Shown piece by piece: positions 1-7,990 of a stretch of DNA of 64,000 bases (its first letter is position 1; each line of letters begins with the position of its first letter). The DNA is taken from positions 1-64,000 of the forward strand of contig DIVA01000031.1 of the NCBI GenBank assembly GCA_002435705.1. Reading direction: 5' to 3'. The stretch is from Bacteriovoracaceae bacterium UBA6144 (GTDB taxonomy: Bacteria > Bdellovibrionota > Bacteriovoracia > Bacteriovoracales > Bacteriovoracaceae). Both the position numbers and the translations under genes were made by a program. Under the pieces are notes generated by a model. It saw only the letters and a list, made by a program, of their open reading frames with translations. It did no database searches and was not told the DNA's origin.

Positions 1-50
1 CTACCCAAAATTCACTTTTCATAGAATTACGATCCTGCTTTGCACAAGTA

Positions 51-488
51 TTATTTATCTATTAAATCAGAAGTGAGCTTATTTAGGATTTTTTTTAAAG
101 TCATACTTTCACTGTAAGTGATTGAAGAAAAACAAGCACTAAGTTCATCAACGAGCACCAATGCTTCATCCTTAAGCTTTCCGCCTCTCTTTGTAAGCGA
201 TACCATCTTTTGCCTTAGATCTACTTTTGAAGAGCTAACTGAAATATACCCTTTATCAGTCAAACGTTTTATCAGAGGAGTTAAGCTTCCTGAGTCAAAA
301 AAGGTCTTTTCTGATATCTGTGAAATTGTAACTCCGTCTTCCTCCCAAAGTGACAACATCACCAAGTATTGAGCATATGTTAAACCAAGTTTTTTAAGAT
401 ATGGGTCGTACGCCCTCACTATTGCATTCGCTATGCTGTAAAGCGGGTGGCAAAGTTGATTTTTGAGCTTTAAGTTATCGTATTTCAT
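51..488 (-). CDS. ohrR: Organic hydroperoxide resistance regulator OhrR (MarR family)
   Basis: This is a winged-helix repressor of about 145 aa that senses organic peroxides. Near its N-terminus it has Lys-Asn-Gln-Leu-Cys followed by Leu-Tyr-Ser, with Cys13 in the position of the reactive OhrR cysteine. The Tyr-x-Gln-Tyr-Leu-Val-Met-Leu-x-Leu-Trp-Glu block and the recognition helix (Ser-Gly-Ser-Leu-Thr-Pro-Leu-Ile) follow as in OhrR proteins. A TTG at 533 would add 15 residues. I prefer the ATG at 488 because the product then has the family length and because a perfect 12-bp palindrome, a likely operator, would otherwise be coding. It is divergent from ohr, the classic arrangement, which suggests OhrR represses both genes until its cysteine is oxidised. 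The assignment rests on motif and context and is strong. Confidence 0.88.
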   Translation of the reverse strand: MKYDNLKLKNQLCHPLYSIANAIVRAYDPYLKKLGLTYAQYLVMLSLWEEDGVTISQISEKTFFDSGSLTPLIKRLTDKGYISVSSSKVDLRQKMVSLTKRGGKLKDEALVLVDELSACFSSITYSESMTLKKILNKLTSDLIDK

Positions 489-514
489 AGGCTCATCATA
501 TCTTGTACACAAAG

Positions 515-558
515 TAATTGCAATTAGTTCCAAAAGTTATACAATAGTTTGCATGCAA
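515..558. promoter_or_regulatory. ohrR-ohr intergenic operator/promoter
   Basis: A perfect 12-bp palindrome (TAATTGCAATTA, 515-526) and a perfect 10-bp palindrome (TTGCATGCAA, 549-558) lie between the divergent genes. A plausible promoter for ohr overlaps them: TTGCAA at 518-523 and TACAAT at 540-545, with a 16-bp spacer. The position and symmetry fit OhrR operators, which repress by covering the promoter. The binding assignment is inference. Confidence 0.5.
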
Positions 559-587
559 GGTATTTTCAGGTCAGCAAAGGATAATTT

Positions 588-998
588 ATGAGTAAAGTGT
601 ATGAAGCGGTAGTGACATCTCAAGGAGGGCGTGAAGGCCATGTTAAATCTAGTGATGGAATTCTAGATATAAGAGTGTCTCTACCTAAATCCATGGGCGG
701 CAATGATCAACATACGAACCCAGAGCAACTTTTTGCGGCTGGCTATGCTGCATGCTATGAGAATGCACTTATTTACCTTGGTAGAGCAAAAAAACTTGAT
801 ACGACTGGGTCACAAGTAACTGCAAAAGTTGGTTTAGTCATGACAAACGGAGAAGCAGATCTTACTGCACATTTATTTGTTACTCTCCCTAACGTTGAGA
901 AATTCGTCGCTCAAAAGCTTATAGATGAAGCCCACAAAACGTGTCCTTACTCTAAAGCAACCAAAGGTAACATCGAAGTTAAGATAGATCTGGCGTGA
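588..998 (+). CDS. ohr: Organic hydroperoxide resistance protein Ohr
   Basis: This is a thiol peroxidase of the OsmC/Ohr family that reduces organic hydroperoxides in the cytoplasm. Its 136 aa are close to the family norm (about 140). The block Asn-Pro-Glu-Gln-Leu-Phe-Ala-Ala-Gly-Tyr-Ala-Ala-Cys places the peroxidatic Cys at about 56. The second cysteine is at about 119 in Cys-Pro-Tyr-Ser-Lys-Ala-Thr-Lys-Gly-Asn. Both motifs are diagnostic of the Ohr branch rather than OsmC. An AAAGGA ribosome site sits 8 bases before the ATG. It is divergent from ohrR and followed by a glutathione-peroxidase-like gene, so this is a small peroxide-defence cluster. Confidence 0.93.
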   Translation: MSKVYEAVVTSQGGREGHVKSSDGILDIRVSLPKSMGGNDQHTNPEQLFAAGYAACYENALIYLGRAKKLDTTGSQVTAKVGLVMTNGEADLTAHLFVTLPNVEKFVAQKLIDEAHKTCPYSKATKGNIEVKIDLA

Positions 999-1040
999 TC
1001 TTTATAGCAACTCTCCTACTCTAATTACAGGATCGACGTT

Positions 1041-1598
1041 ATGACTAATGCAAAGGAATTAAAATTTCGACAGATTGATGGAACTGAACGAAATCTTAAC
1101 GACTATAAGGGTAATGTTCTCTTGATTGTGAATGTCGCTTCGAAGTGTGGCCTTACACCACAGTACGAAGGACTCGAAAAAGTTTATCAACAGTATAAGC
1201 ATAAGGGATTAATTGTAATGGGATTTCCGGCCAACGAATTTAATGGACAGGAACCGGGATCAAATGAAGAAATTCATGAGTTTTGTCAGATGAGCTATGG
1301 AGTGCAATTTCCGATGTTCGAAAAGGTTATCGTTAAGGGAGAAAGTATCCATCCACTATTTAGGTTTCTCACTGAGACATCTCCTGTAACCACGACTAAG
1401 CCTATCAGCAAGTTAGTCCAGACTTTGAAAAAGACTGGGCTATTTGGTGCAGATACGAAAGACATCATGTGGAACTTCGAGAAGTTTTTAATAAATAGAG
1501 ACGGGAAAATCTTGGCTCGATTTGCACCGGACATAAAACCGGAAGATCCTGTCCTTATTGACGCTATTGAAAATGCCTTAGAGGATATTAAATCGTGA
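1041..1598 (+). CDS. Glutathione peroxidase-like thiol peroxidase
   Basis: This is a cytoplasmic peroxidase of the thioredoxin-fold GPx family. The active site is of the cysteine (not selenocysteine) type: Cys36 in Ser-Lys-Cys-Gly-Leu-Thr-Pro, Gln70 in Phe-Asn-Gly-Gln-Glu, and Trp144-Asn145. Together these form the usual Cys/Gln/Trp/Asn tetrad. Cys82 (Phe-Cys-x4-Gly-Val) is the typical resolving cysteine, so the enzyme probably uses thioredoxin rather than glutathione. There are no targeting signals, and 185 aa is slightly longer than E. coli BtuE. It sits 42 bp behind ohr in the same direction and may be co-transcribed with it. Confidence 0.9.
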   Translation: MTNAKELKFRQIDGTERNLNDYKGNVLLIVNVASKCGLTPQYEGLEKVYQQYKHKGLIVMGFPANEFNGQEPGSNEEIHEFCQMSYGVQFPMFEKVIVKGESIHPLFRFLTETSPVTTTKPISKLVQTLKKTGLFGADTKDIMWNFEKFLINRDGKILARFAPDIKPEDPVLIDAIENALEDIKS

Positions 1599-1698
1599 GT
1601 ACATTATTGCACACTCATGAGCACGTCAGCATACAGAAGTTAAAAAAAATCACGATGGTGCTTATGGTTCATTTAAGATCATCTCTCTTGACCTCTCA

Positions 1699-3789
1699 CT
1701 AATAAAGAAAATTCTCTAACGTAAATCCAATACCGGCTCTTTGAATATTGTGATTGTACTCAATTAAAGAATGACCGTATCCAGATTGAAAGCTCAAATA
1801 CCACCTCAGCCCATCTTGCAGGGGATAAGAATATTTTAAATCGACACTGTAGTGATGGGAAAAAAGCGGTGTCTTCAGATGGAAATGATGAACACCTATT
1901 TTTTTTATGATTTCAAGGTCCCCTACCCCCATAAAGTTGTATATATCGGGGTTATCATCTTCATCACTCTTTTCCGGCAGGCGGTACCACCCGGTCAACA
2001 ATACTGCAAAATCTTTAATCCTAATGAAACTCCTAAAAAAGAGCCTATCCCAGCTACGTGATAAAGCCTGGATTTGACCATTGGATTGGTGGATATACCC
2101 GAAGTCGATAGCTTCAAGTGGTAACCCAAAAATCATTTTAGGAGAACTGTATACGTATCGGGTGAAAAGCTCCGGCATATAGTTCGTTTCCCGGAATGGT
2201 CTGGACCAGGCTGAATTATAGATCTGCCACCATGAATGATGTGTGTATGCAAACATGACATCCCAATCCCGCTCGTTCAAGTCTCTTACAATTGGAACGG
2301 CGAAACTAATTTGAAATTCGGCCTCAGTATTCTTATAGAATCTCTTGTTGCTGTTTCCCGGCTCAACATTTTTGACGGCCTGATAAATTTGTTCATTCGG
2401 CATCCAATTATAAACAAACGGTAATAAAAATGTGTTCCGATGCGGGAGGAGAGAATATTTGGATTTACGGAGATTGTTATAATCCTTCCTGCGACTATCT
2501 GCCACTCCATCTAGCTGGCCCCAAGCTGTATTTGATACGATGAAAGCTAAAATAGCAATTCCAATTGAAGCTGAGGTCTGCTGAACAATGGATGACATCG
2601 TTGAGGCCATGGCAATTTTAATTTTGGGAACAGCATTGATGGTTGTGGCCGTAATGGGCGCCACTAAAAGTCCAAGACCAAGGCCGCGAAAGAGTGTCGG
2701 CCATATAAGCTCGAAGCTATTCATCCCAGGCCAGAGATTGCAATAAAAAAACATAAATGAACTCAATAAAACTAATCCAGCGACAGAAAGAAGTCTGGGG
2801 CCATACTTGTCATTCAAATGACCCGCAAAAGGCATGGTGAGCGCAAGCAGAACAGAACTTGGAAAAAGAAGCATACCCGTTTCTGTTTCTGACTTTAAAA
2901 GCACATGCTGAAAAAAGACAGGCATTAAAAATACGCTCCCAAAGAGTCCTACCGATCTAACGCATGTAATTAAAATACATTTCGTGAAATCACTGTTTTT
3001 AAACAATTGAAAATCGAGGAGTGGATTTTTTACTTTCATTTCAATCAACACAAACAAAGCGAAAAAAATAAGTGAAATAAAAAGGGAAAGAATAATCCAC
3101 AGAGAACTGAAACCCACTCTTTCTGCAAAAGAAATAGCAAGAAGAAATAAAGTGAGAAAAGATCCAAAGCTTATAAAACCCCAATGATCAAAGGGATTTT
3201 TACTGAGCAGGTGGGGCAGATCTCTTTTAATAACTTTCAAAGAATAAAGAATTGCAAATATTCCAATTGGAAGATTGATAAGAAAAATAGAACGCCAGCC
3301 AAAATATTCAGTTAATATACCACCAATCGTTGGACCAATTGCGGGACCAATCACTACTCCAACACCCCAATATCCCAACACCTTTCCTCTTTCATGCTGC
3401 TTAAAATGTTCACCGATGATGGCCATGGATGTCGGCATAATTGCTCCGCCCCCAAAAGACTGAATCAAACGAGCAATAACAAGTGTGGGTAAATTCCAGG
3501 CAATTCCACACAAGAGAGAGCCCACGGTAAAAATGCCTAAAGACCACAAATAAAGATTTTTATTTCCTATCCGATCCCGAAACCATCCTGTGAGCGGCAT
3601 GAAAACAGCAAAGCCCAACATGTAGCTGGTAATAACCCATTCAACATCTTCTACCGAAGCATGGAAAAAAGTCATCAACGAAGGAATTGAAACATTTACG
3701 ATAGAAGAATCCATCGCTGCCATAAAAGTGCCGAGAATAACTACAATAAGTACTTTAAGACGATCGCCTGAGAGGAAATCAGATTTCAT
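1699..3789 (-). CDS. Chimeric MFS (DHA2/EmrB-type) transporter fused to outer membrane phospholipase A
   Basis: Residues 1 to about 420 are a 14-TM-type drug:H+ antiporter (EmrB-like). Features seen are motif A (Gly-Trp-Phe-Arg-Asp-Arg-Ile-Gly), motif C around residues 148-160 (Gly-Pro-Ala-Ile-Gly-Pro), and the Gly-Trp-Arg-Ser-Ile-Phe turn. The final TM helices are missing. From about residue 428 to the end the protein is an OMPLA/PldA domain: Leu-Pro-Phe-Val-Tyr-Asn-Trp, Pro-Phe-Arg-Glu-Thr-Asn-Tyr, and the active site His-Gln-Ser-Asn-Gly then Ser-Arg-Ser-Trp-Asp. The catalytic His and Ser are present (about 567 and 569). The third residue, Asn156 in E. coli OMPLA, is Asp here (about 581). 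The protein ends in a C-terminal aromatic residue as barrels do. An inner-membrane carrier joined to an outer-membrane barrel has no sensible topology, so this is probably a deletion fusion of two genes. The start is the ATG at 3789 (GGAG 8 bases upstream), not the GTG at 3795. Confidence 0.85.
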   Translation of the reverse strand: MKSDFLSGDRLKVLIVVILGTFMAAMDSSIVNVSIPSLMTFFHASVEDVEWVITSYMLGFAVFMPLTGWFRDRIGNKNLYLWSLGIFTVGSLLCGIAWNLPTLVIARLIQSFGGGAIMPTSMAIIGEHFKQHERGKVLGYWGVGVVIGPAIGPTIGGILTEYFGWRSIFLINLPIGIFAILYSLKVIKRDLPHLLSKNPFDHWGFISFGSFLTLFLLAISFAERVGFSSLWIILSLFISLIFFALFVLIEMKVKNPLLDFQLFKNSDFTKCILITCVRSVGLFGSVFLMPVFFQHVLLKSETETGMLLFPSSVLLALTMPFAGHLNDKYGPRLLSVAGLVLLSSFMFFYCNLWPGMNSFELIWPTLFRGLGLGLLVAPITATTINAVPKIKIAMASTMSSIVQQTSASIGIAILAFIVSNTAWGQLDGVADSRRKDYNNLRKSKYSLLPHRNTFLLPFVYNWMPNEQIYQAVKNVEPGNSNKRFYKNTEAEFQISFAVPIVRDLNERDWDVMFAYTHHSWWQIYNSAWSRPFRETNYMPELFTRYVYSSPKMIFGLPLEAIDFGYIHQSNGQIQALSRSWDRLFFRSFIRIKDFAVLLTGWYRLPEKSDEDDNPDIYNFMGVGDLEIIKKIGVHHFHLKTPLFSHHYSVDLKYSYPLQDGLRWYLSFQSGYGHSLIEYNHNIQRAGIGFTLENFLY

Positions 3790-4234
3790 GTTCACGTCTC
3801 CATAGAATGAGTGCTTTTCGAGTTTCTTACAACTTCGAGCATTTCGTGATTCGATCCAGTCGGACTCATGGGTTATGGCCCGATCAGTTTTTAAACATCC
3901 GAAATTTAATATATCGAACTATTTTAAAATCTTTAGTTTCATTGGTGTCTTCTTTGGGTCTTGTGACAAGCAGTTGTTCAAGAGTCTCAGAAAAATTTCA
4001 AACGTCTGAGTGATCTCTATAAATCAGGTGCTATCTCTCAGCAACAGTATGATACAGCCACTAAAAATTAGAATGAGGCAAAAGCAGATTTAGTTTTTTT
4101 GCTTTTGCAGAAATTACGAAGACCGCACAAAGCAGAAAAAAACAATTAAGCAACATATGTACCTCGATGGTGCCAGCCTAGCATAAAATACTTTGCGCCG
4201 CAAACTATTTGTGATACGACCTATATGAGGTTTT
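3790..4234. other. Gene-poor gap with decayed coding sequence
   Basis: This 445-bp gap lies between the MFS/OMPLA chimera and a MarR gene. The only recognisable content is a short adaptor-protein remnant (3967-4098, listed separately). I see no RNA gene and no clear repeat. Confidence 0.5.
3967..4098 (+). pseudogene. Remnant of an EmrA/HlyD-type membrane fusion protein
   Basis: Read in one frame, this stretch gives a coiled-coil segment with Lys-Arg-Leu-Ser-Asp-Leu-Tyr-Lys-Ser-Gly-Ala-Ile-Ser-Gln-Gln-Gln-Tyr-Asp. Then come an in-frame TAG at 4069-4071 and Asn-Glu-Ala-Lys-Ala-Asp-Leu. The pattern (Arg-x2-x-Leu-Tyr-x-x-Gly-Ala-Ile-Ser-x-x-x-Tyr-Asp ... Ala-Lys-Ala-x-Leu) is typical of HlyD/AcrA/EmrA adaptors. 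The rest of the gene is missing, and a TGA immediately precedes the segment. Its position next to an EmrB-like gene and a MarR regulator suggests the ruins of an emrRAB-like efflux locus. Confidence 0.5.
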
Positions 4235-4720
4235 ATGCCTAAAAGAAAATTAATCAAGGAAATCATTCCAACAACGCTACATCCTCTGTTCAGGACAAAG
4301 CTTTGCTATTCTCTTTCAAAGACAGGTGTGCTCTTACGCTCCCTTCTGGAAGAATCACTACGTCAACACAAGCTGACCCCCCCTCAAGGTGGAATTCTTC
4401 ATATCCTGAATGGTTACGGGGAATACAATCAACATCTATTGGGTCAGGAAATGAGCATCGATAAGGCCAGCATGGTAAAGTTCATCGACGGTCTGGAAAA
4501 ACTTGGACTCGTCAAACGTACCACGGCCCCTAATGACAGACGCTCAAAACTCATCACTATTACTTCTAAGGGAAAAATAATTCAAAAAAAAATCTCCGAT
4601 CTTCACTCGGTGCTTGAAAATGAAATCATGAAAGATTTCACTTCAAAAGAAGTAGAAGTCTTAAAGGAATTGATGCCGAAAGTATTAGAATCCGTTCTTA
4701 AGAAGATTCATCAGAGGTAA
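4235..4720 (+). CDS. MarR-family transcriptional regulator
   Basis: This is a 161-aa winged-helix regulator. The helix-turn-helix and wing run over residues 70-108 (Leu-Gly-Gln-Glu-Met-Ser-Ile-Asp-Lys-Ala-Ser-Met, then Lys-Arg-Thr-Thr-Ala-Pro-Asn-Asp-Arg-Arg-Ser), with the Asp-Arg-Arg wing motif of the MarR family. Long helices at both ends provide the dimer interface. It lacks the OhrR-type cysteine near the N-terminus, so the ligand is probably a small phenolic or drug-like molecule. It may once have regulated the adjacent EmrA/EmrB-like efflux genes, now decayed, or may act on the E1 gene 24 bp downstream. Confidence 0.85.
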   Translation: MPKRKLIKEIIPTTLHPLFRTKLCYSLSKTGVLLRSLLEESLRQHKLTPPQGGILHILNGYGEYNQHLLGQEMSIDKASMVKFIDGLEKLGLVKRTTAPNDRRSKLITITSKGKIIQKKISDLHSVLENEIMKDFTSKEVEVLKELMPKVLESVLKKIHQR

Positions 4721-4744
4721 TTTCAATTCACCCTTGGAGTTCAT

Positions 4745-6790
4745 ATGGTTATTAAGGTCGTTAAGTACCATGATATAAAAAAAACAGATAAGAAGACACT
4801 GGAGAAGTGGCTTCATCTGATGATCCTTGGGCGCATGATTGATGAACGTGCTCCGAACTATCTTAAGCAAGCTCTTGGTTGGTCATATCACGCGCCGTAT
4901 GCGGGCCACGATGCAATTCAACTTGCGATCGGACAAGTGTTCGATAAAAAAACTGACCACCTTTTCCCTTACTACCGTGATATGCTGACTGCTTTGTCTG
5001 CTGGTCTTACTGCTGAAGAACTTATCCTTAACGGTATTTCTAAAGCGACTGACCTTGCATCTGGTGGTCGTCACATGTCTAACCACTTTGCTAAGCCAGA
5101 GTGGAACATTCACAACGTCTCTTCTTGTACGGGTAACCACATCCTTCACGCTGTAGGAGTTGGCCGTGCCATGAAAACATACAAGCACAAAGGTGTAGCG
5201 ATCTCATCTCAGGGTGAATCTTCTGTATCGGAAGGTTACTGTTATGAAGCGATCACTGGTGCTGACCGCGAGCTTCTTCCTTGCGTCTTCGTATTCCAGG
5301 ATAACGGCTACGGAATTTCTGTTCCGAAAGCTGATCAGACTGCTAACGAACAAGTGGCAGATAACTTCTCTGGTTTCAAAAACCTCAAGATCATCAAGTG
5401 TGATGGTAAAGATGTTTTCGATTCTATTAATGCGATGATCACGGCCCGTGAGCACGCGCTTAAGAATCTTGAACCAGTTATCGTTCACGCGATGTGTGTT
5501 CGTATCGGCAACCACTCTAACTCTGATAACCACGAATGGTACCGTGACGAGAAAGAGCGTGCTGATGCAAAAGCACAAGATCCACTTCCGGCATTTAAGA
5601 ATGAACTTCTTAAGGCAAAAATTTTCTCTGAAAAAGAAATCGAGAAAATCGAAGCTGAAGCAAAAGCTATTCTTCTTGATGCTCACTCAAAAGCCGTTAA
5701 AGCTCCGAACCCGGCTCCTGAATCCATCTGGGATTACGTAGTGCCTGAGCCTTATGTTCCTCACAAATATACTGATGGAATTCACTCTGAAGCTTCTGAG
5801 CCTAAGAAGTTTATTGACGCCATTAATGGAACTCTTAAAGCTGAATTCCGTCACAACCCTGATACTTATATCTGGGGCCAGGATGTGGCGAACAAGGACA
5901 AGGGTGGTATTTTCAATGTAACAAAAGGTATGCAACAGGAATTCGGAAAGAGTCGCGTGTTCAACGGTCCGATCGCAGAGGACTTCATCCTTGGTACTGC
6001 CAACGGTATGTCTCGTTTCGATGAGAAAATCCGCGTGGTAGTTGAAGGGGCAGAGTTTGCTGACTACTTCTGGCCCGCCATGGAACAAATGGTTGAGACT
6101 TCTCACGATTACTGGAGAAGTAATGGTGCCTTCTCTCCTAACGTAACAATACGTATCGCTTCCGGTGGTTACATCGGTGGTGGTCTTTATCACTCACAAA
6201 ATATTGAGGGAACTCTGACAACTCTTCCAGGTATCCGTGTCGTTGTGCCGGCCTTTGCTGACGACGCTGCCGGATTACTTAGAACTGCTATGCGCTCCCG
6301 TGGCTGTACTGTTTATCTTGAACCAAAGTCTCTTTATAACGCTAAATACGCGATGACTCCGGTACCTGAAGATTTCGAAGTTCCATTTGGTAAAGCTCGC
6401 GTTCGTCGTGAAGGTACTCAACTTTCGATGATCACTTACGGAAACACTGTTCACCTTTGTCTTGAAGCTGCTGAAGCTCTTGCGAAAGAAGGCTTTGATG
6501 TTGAAGTTCTCGACCTTCGTTCACTCAACCCGCTTGATTACGATGCGATCGTGGCGACAGTTAAGAAAACTCACAGAGCGCTTGTTGTTCACGAAGATAA
6601 AGTGTTCGGCGGGTTCGGTGGTGAGCTAGTTGGAGTCATCAATGAACGCGCTTTCGAGCATCTTGATGCTCCAGTGAGACGTGTTGGTTCAACATTTACT
6701 CCGGTTGGCTTCAACCGCATTCTCGAAAGAGCGACTCTTCCGGATACGAATAAGATCCTTGCTGCCGCCAAAGACTTAATTCAATATTAG
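4745..6790 (+). CDS. Fused alpha-beta 2-oxoacid dehydrogenase E1 (2-oxoisovalerate/pyruvate type)
   Basis: This is a thiamine-diphosphate enzyme that decarboxylates a 2-oxoacid and passes the acyl group to a lipoyl E2. The N-terminal half (about 15-340) is the E1-alpha fold, with the ThDP/Mg motif Gly-Glu-Ser-Ser-Val-Ser-Glu-Gly ... Gln-Asp-Asn-Gly-Tyr-Gly-Ile-Ser. The C-terminal half (about 355-681) is E1-beta, with Asn-Gly-Pro-Ile-Ala-Glu-Asp and the transketolase C-terminal domain. The alpha-beta fusion is known for branched-chain oxoacid E1 enzymes of several phyla. No E2 or E3 gene is adjacent. Codon choice (GGT, CGT, AAC, CTT) is visibly more biased than in neighbouring genes, which suggests high expression. 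The start is the ATG at 4745, with TTGGAG 6 bases upstream. The substrate cannot be decided from sequence alone. Confidence 0.85.
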   Translation: MVIKVVKYHDIKKTDKKTLEKWLHLMILGRMIDERAPNYLKQALGWSYHAPYAGHDAIQLAIGQVFDKKTDHLFPYYRDMLTALSAGLTAEELILNGISKATDLASGGRHMSNHFAKPEWNIHNVSSCTGNHILHAVGVGRAMKTYKHKGVAISSQGESSVSEGYCYEAITGADRELLPCVFVFQDNGYGISVPKADQTANEQVADNFSGFKNLKIIKCDGKDVFDSINAMITAREHALKNLEPVIVHAMCVRIGNHSNSDNHEWYRDEKERADAKAQDPLPAFKNELLKAKIFSEKEIEKIEAEAKAILLDAHSKAVKAPNPAPESIWDYVVPEPYVPHKYTDGIHSEASEPKKFIDAINGTLKAEFRHNPDTYIWGQDVANKDKGGIFNVTKGMQQEFGKSRVFNGPIAEDFILGTANGMSRFDEKIRVVVEGAEFADYFWPAMEQMVETSHDYWRSNGAFSPNVTIRIASGGYIGGGLYHSQNIEGTLTTLPGIRVVVPAFADDAAGLLRTAMRSRGCTVYLEPKSLYNAKYAMTPVPEDFEVPFGKARVRREGTQLSMITYGNTVHLCLEAAEALAKEGFDVEVLDLRSLNPLDYDAIVATVKKTHRALVVHEDKVFGGFGGELVGVINERAFEHLDAPVRRVGSTFTPVGFNRILERATLPDTNKILAAAKDLIQY

Positions 6791-7146
6791 TCCCTGTCAT
6801 TCAGCCACGACACGGCAGCGGATAAATCGTTATAAAAAACTTTGTAATTGACGTCACCAAAAGCCAGTCTCGCAAGGTAGGCCAGTTTTGTATCAGGCAC
6901 CAATATTGCTCTTTTGAGTTTCACGTCTTTTGCAACATCGAGATCAGAAGTTTTCCATTGCGACATCACAAGGTCTATATCAGGAGTAGCCATCTCCAGG
7001 GCATCATACAAAACAAGATTAGATCCAGTGTCTTTTGCAATTTGAAATATTGTATCCTGACATTTCTTTAAAATATCCTGCGTTGCAACTCCTCTGAGTC
7101 TAGCAATAATAATGTTCCCCTTAAGTTCGACCCAGAGATTTTCCAT
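6787..7146 (-). CDS. Small SpoIIAA/STAS-like protein
   Basis: This 119-aa protein has alternating strands and helices. Its C-terminal pattern (Ala-Arg-Leu-Ala-Phe-Gly-Asp-Val-Asn-Tyr-Lys-Val-Phe ... Ala-Val-Ser-Trp-Leu) resembles the SpoIIAA-like/STAS-Sec14 family of small proteins, whose precise roles are mostly unknown. There is no signal peptide or TM helix. It is convergent with the E1 gene and overlaps its stop by 4 bases. I chose the ATG at 7146; in-frame GTG (7152) and TTG (7155) starts exist just upstream. The family call is tentative. Confidence 0.6.
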   Translation of the reverse strand: MENLWVELKGNIIIARLRGVATQDILKKCQDTIFQIAKDTGSNLVLYDALEMATPDIDLVMSQWKTSDLDVAKDVKLKRAILVPDTKLAYLARLAFGDVNYKVFYNDLSAAVSWLNDRD

Positions 7147-7511
7147 AACCACCAACTAACATCATAAAATCAGTCTGACTACCGTTTGAACATCTAAAGG
7201 ACTAAGCGATCTTCGACAAAATCTGCATTTGCACCCTGCAGAGTGAATTCCAATGCCATCTTTCGACATATGCCACTGACACCGCTCGCCAGCAATAAAA
7301 AAGTAGACTGAATTCTATGCCGTTAGAGATTTATGCTCTAAAACCGTTAAGGGAGCTTGTAATAGCGAAGAGCCCGATTCTTATCCAAACTGTCTGAAGG
7401 AAAGAGAGAAAAATAGAACGCCAGCCAAATATTCACGCCTTCCTCTTAAGTCCAAAGACTAATCACCATGCAATTCACCTCATGCTTTCTAATTGGCCTA
7501 ACGATAAAAGA
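7147..7511. other. Non-coding gap with a fragment matching the upstream MFS gene
   Basis: No convincing gene or RNA lies in this 365-bp gap. Positions 7407-7434 match 3281-3309, inside the MFS/OMPLA chimera, apart from one missing A. In the MFS gene this DNA encodes the Gly-Trp-Arg-Ser-Ile-Phe turn. The flanks do not match, so this looks like a tiny leftover of a duplicated or recombined transporter gene. Confidence 0.45.
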
Positions 7512-7739
7512 TCAGTTCCAAATTGATGAAAATGTAGAAGCAACTTTTTTACGAGCCAATTCCTGAAAAGAAGCTAGCTTGTTAGGATATACCTTAAAAA
7601 GGTTGAATACTCTTTTACTCAATGGCAAACGAGCAAGGTTTTTTACGAATTTCGGCAAAGCTTCTTTTTTGCTATTTTTGATAGCAGCCTTTCTTCGTTT
7701 GGAGCTGCGACTTGTTGTTTTTTTTACTGACGGGCTCAT
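7512..7739 (-). CDS. Small, very basic hypothetical protein
   Basis: This 75-aa protein is rich in Lys and Arg, especially in residues 5-35 (repeated Lys-Lys, Ser-Lys-Arg-Arg-Lys). It has no TM helix and no recognisable fold. A textbook ribosome site (AAGGAG, 6 bases before the ATG) supports it as a real gene despite its size. The charge suggests nucleic-acid binding, but that is only inference. It lies alone between two non-coding gaps. Confidence 0.6.
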   Translation of the reverse strand: MSPSVKKTTSRSSKRRKAAIKNSKKEALPKFVKNLARLPLSKRVFNLFKVYPNKLASFQELARKKVASTFSSIWN

Positions 7740-7990
7740 TGTTACTCCTTATTTTTGTATTTGAAGAGAGAACAATATAGCTTCAGGATAAGCATGTTAA
7801 GACTGGTTATCTGAATTTATCATTAATCTAACACTCATCTTGTGACACTCCGCACAACTCAATCAAGTCGTCAGTTTGCTTGCCCCCCCCTTGCACTTCA
7901 TCCTTTAAAGTGGAAGAAGCAGCCTGGAGTAGGTCTTAACTATTGAGTTCAATTAATATTTCTGTGGAAAAATATCTTCTTCCATCGGGC

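Noticed and set aside
1599..1698. Weak GTGAGT/ACTCAT stem after the glutathione peroxidase gene as terminator
   Set aside because: The stem is only about 5-6 bp with a long loop and no T run, so it is not convincing.
3807..4013. 68-codon plus-strand frame upstream of the MarR gene
   Set aside because: It has no ribosome site or family resemblance, and its 3' part overlaps the adaptor remnant, which reads sensibly in another frame.
6893..6908. GGCACCAAT resembling the end of the tRNA remnant at 41.1 kb
   Set aside because: The match is short, lacks the acceptor and T-stem sequence before it, and lies inside a coding gene, so it is not a left att copy.
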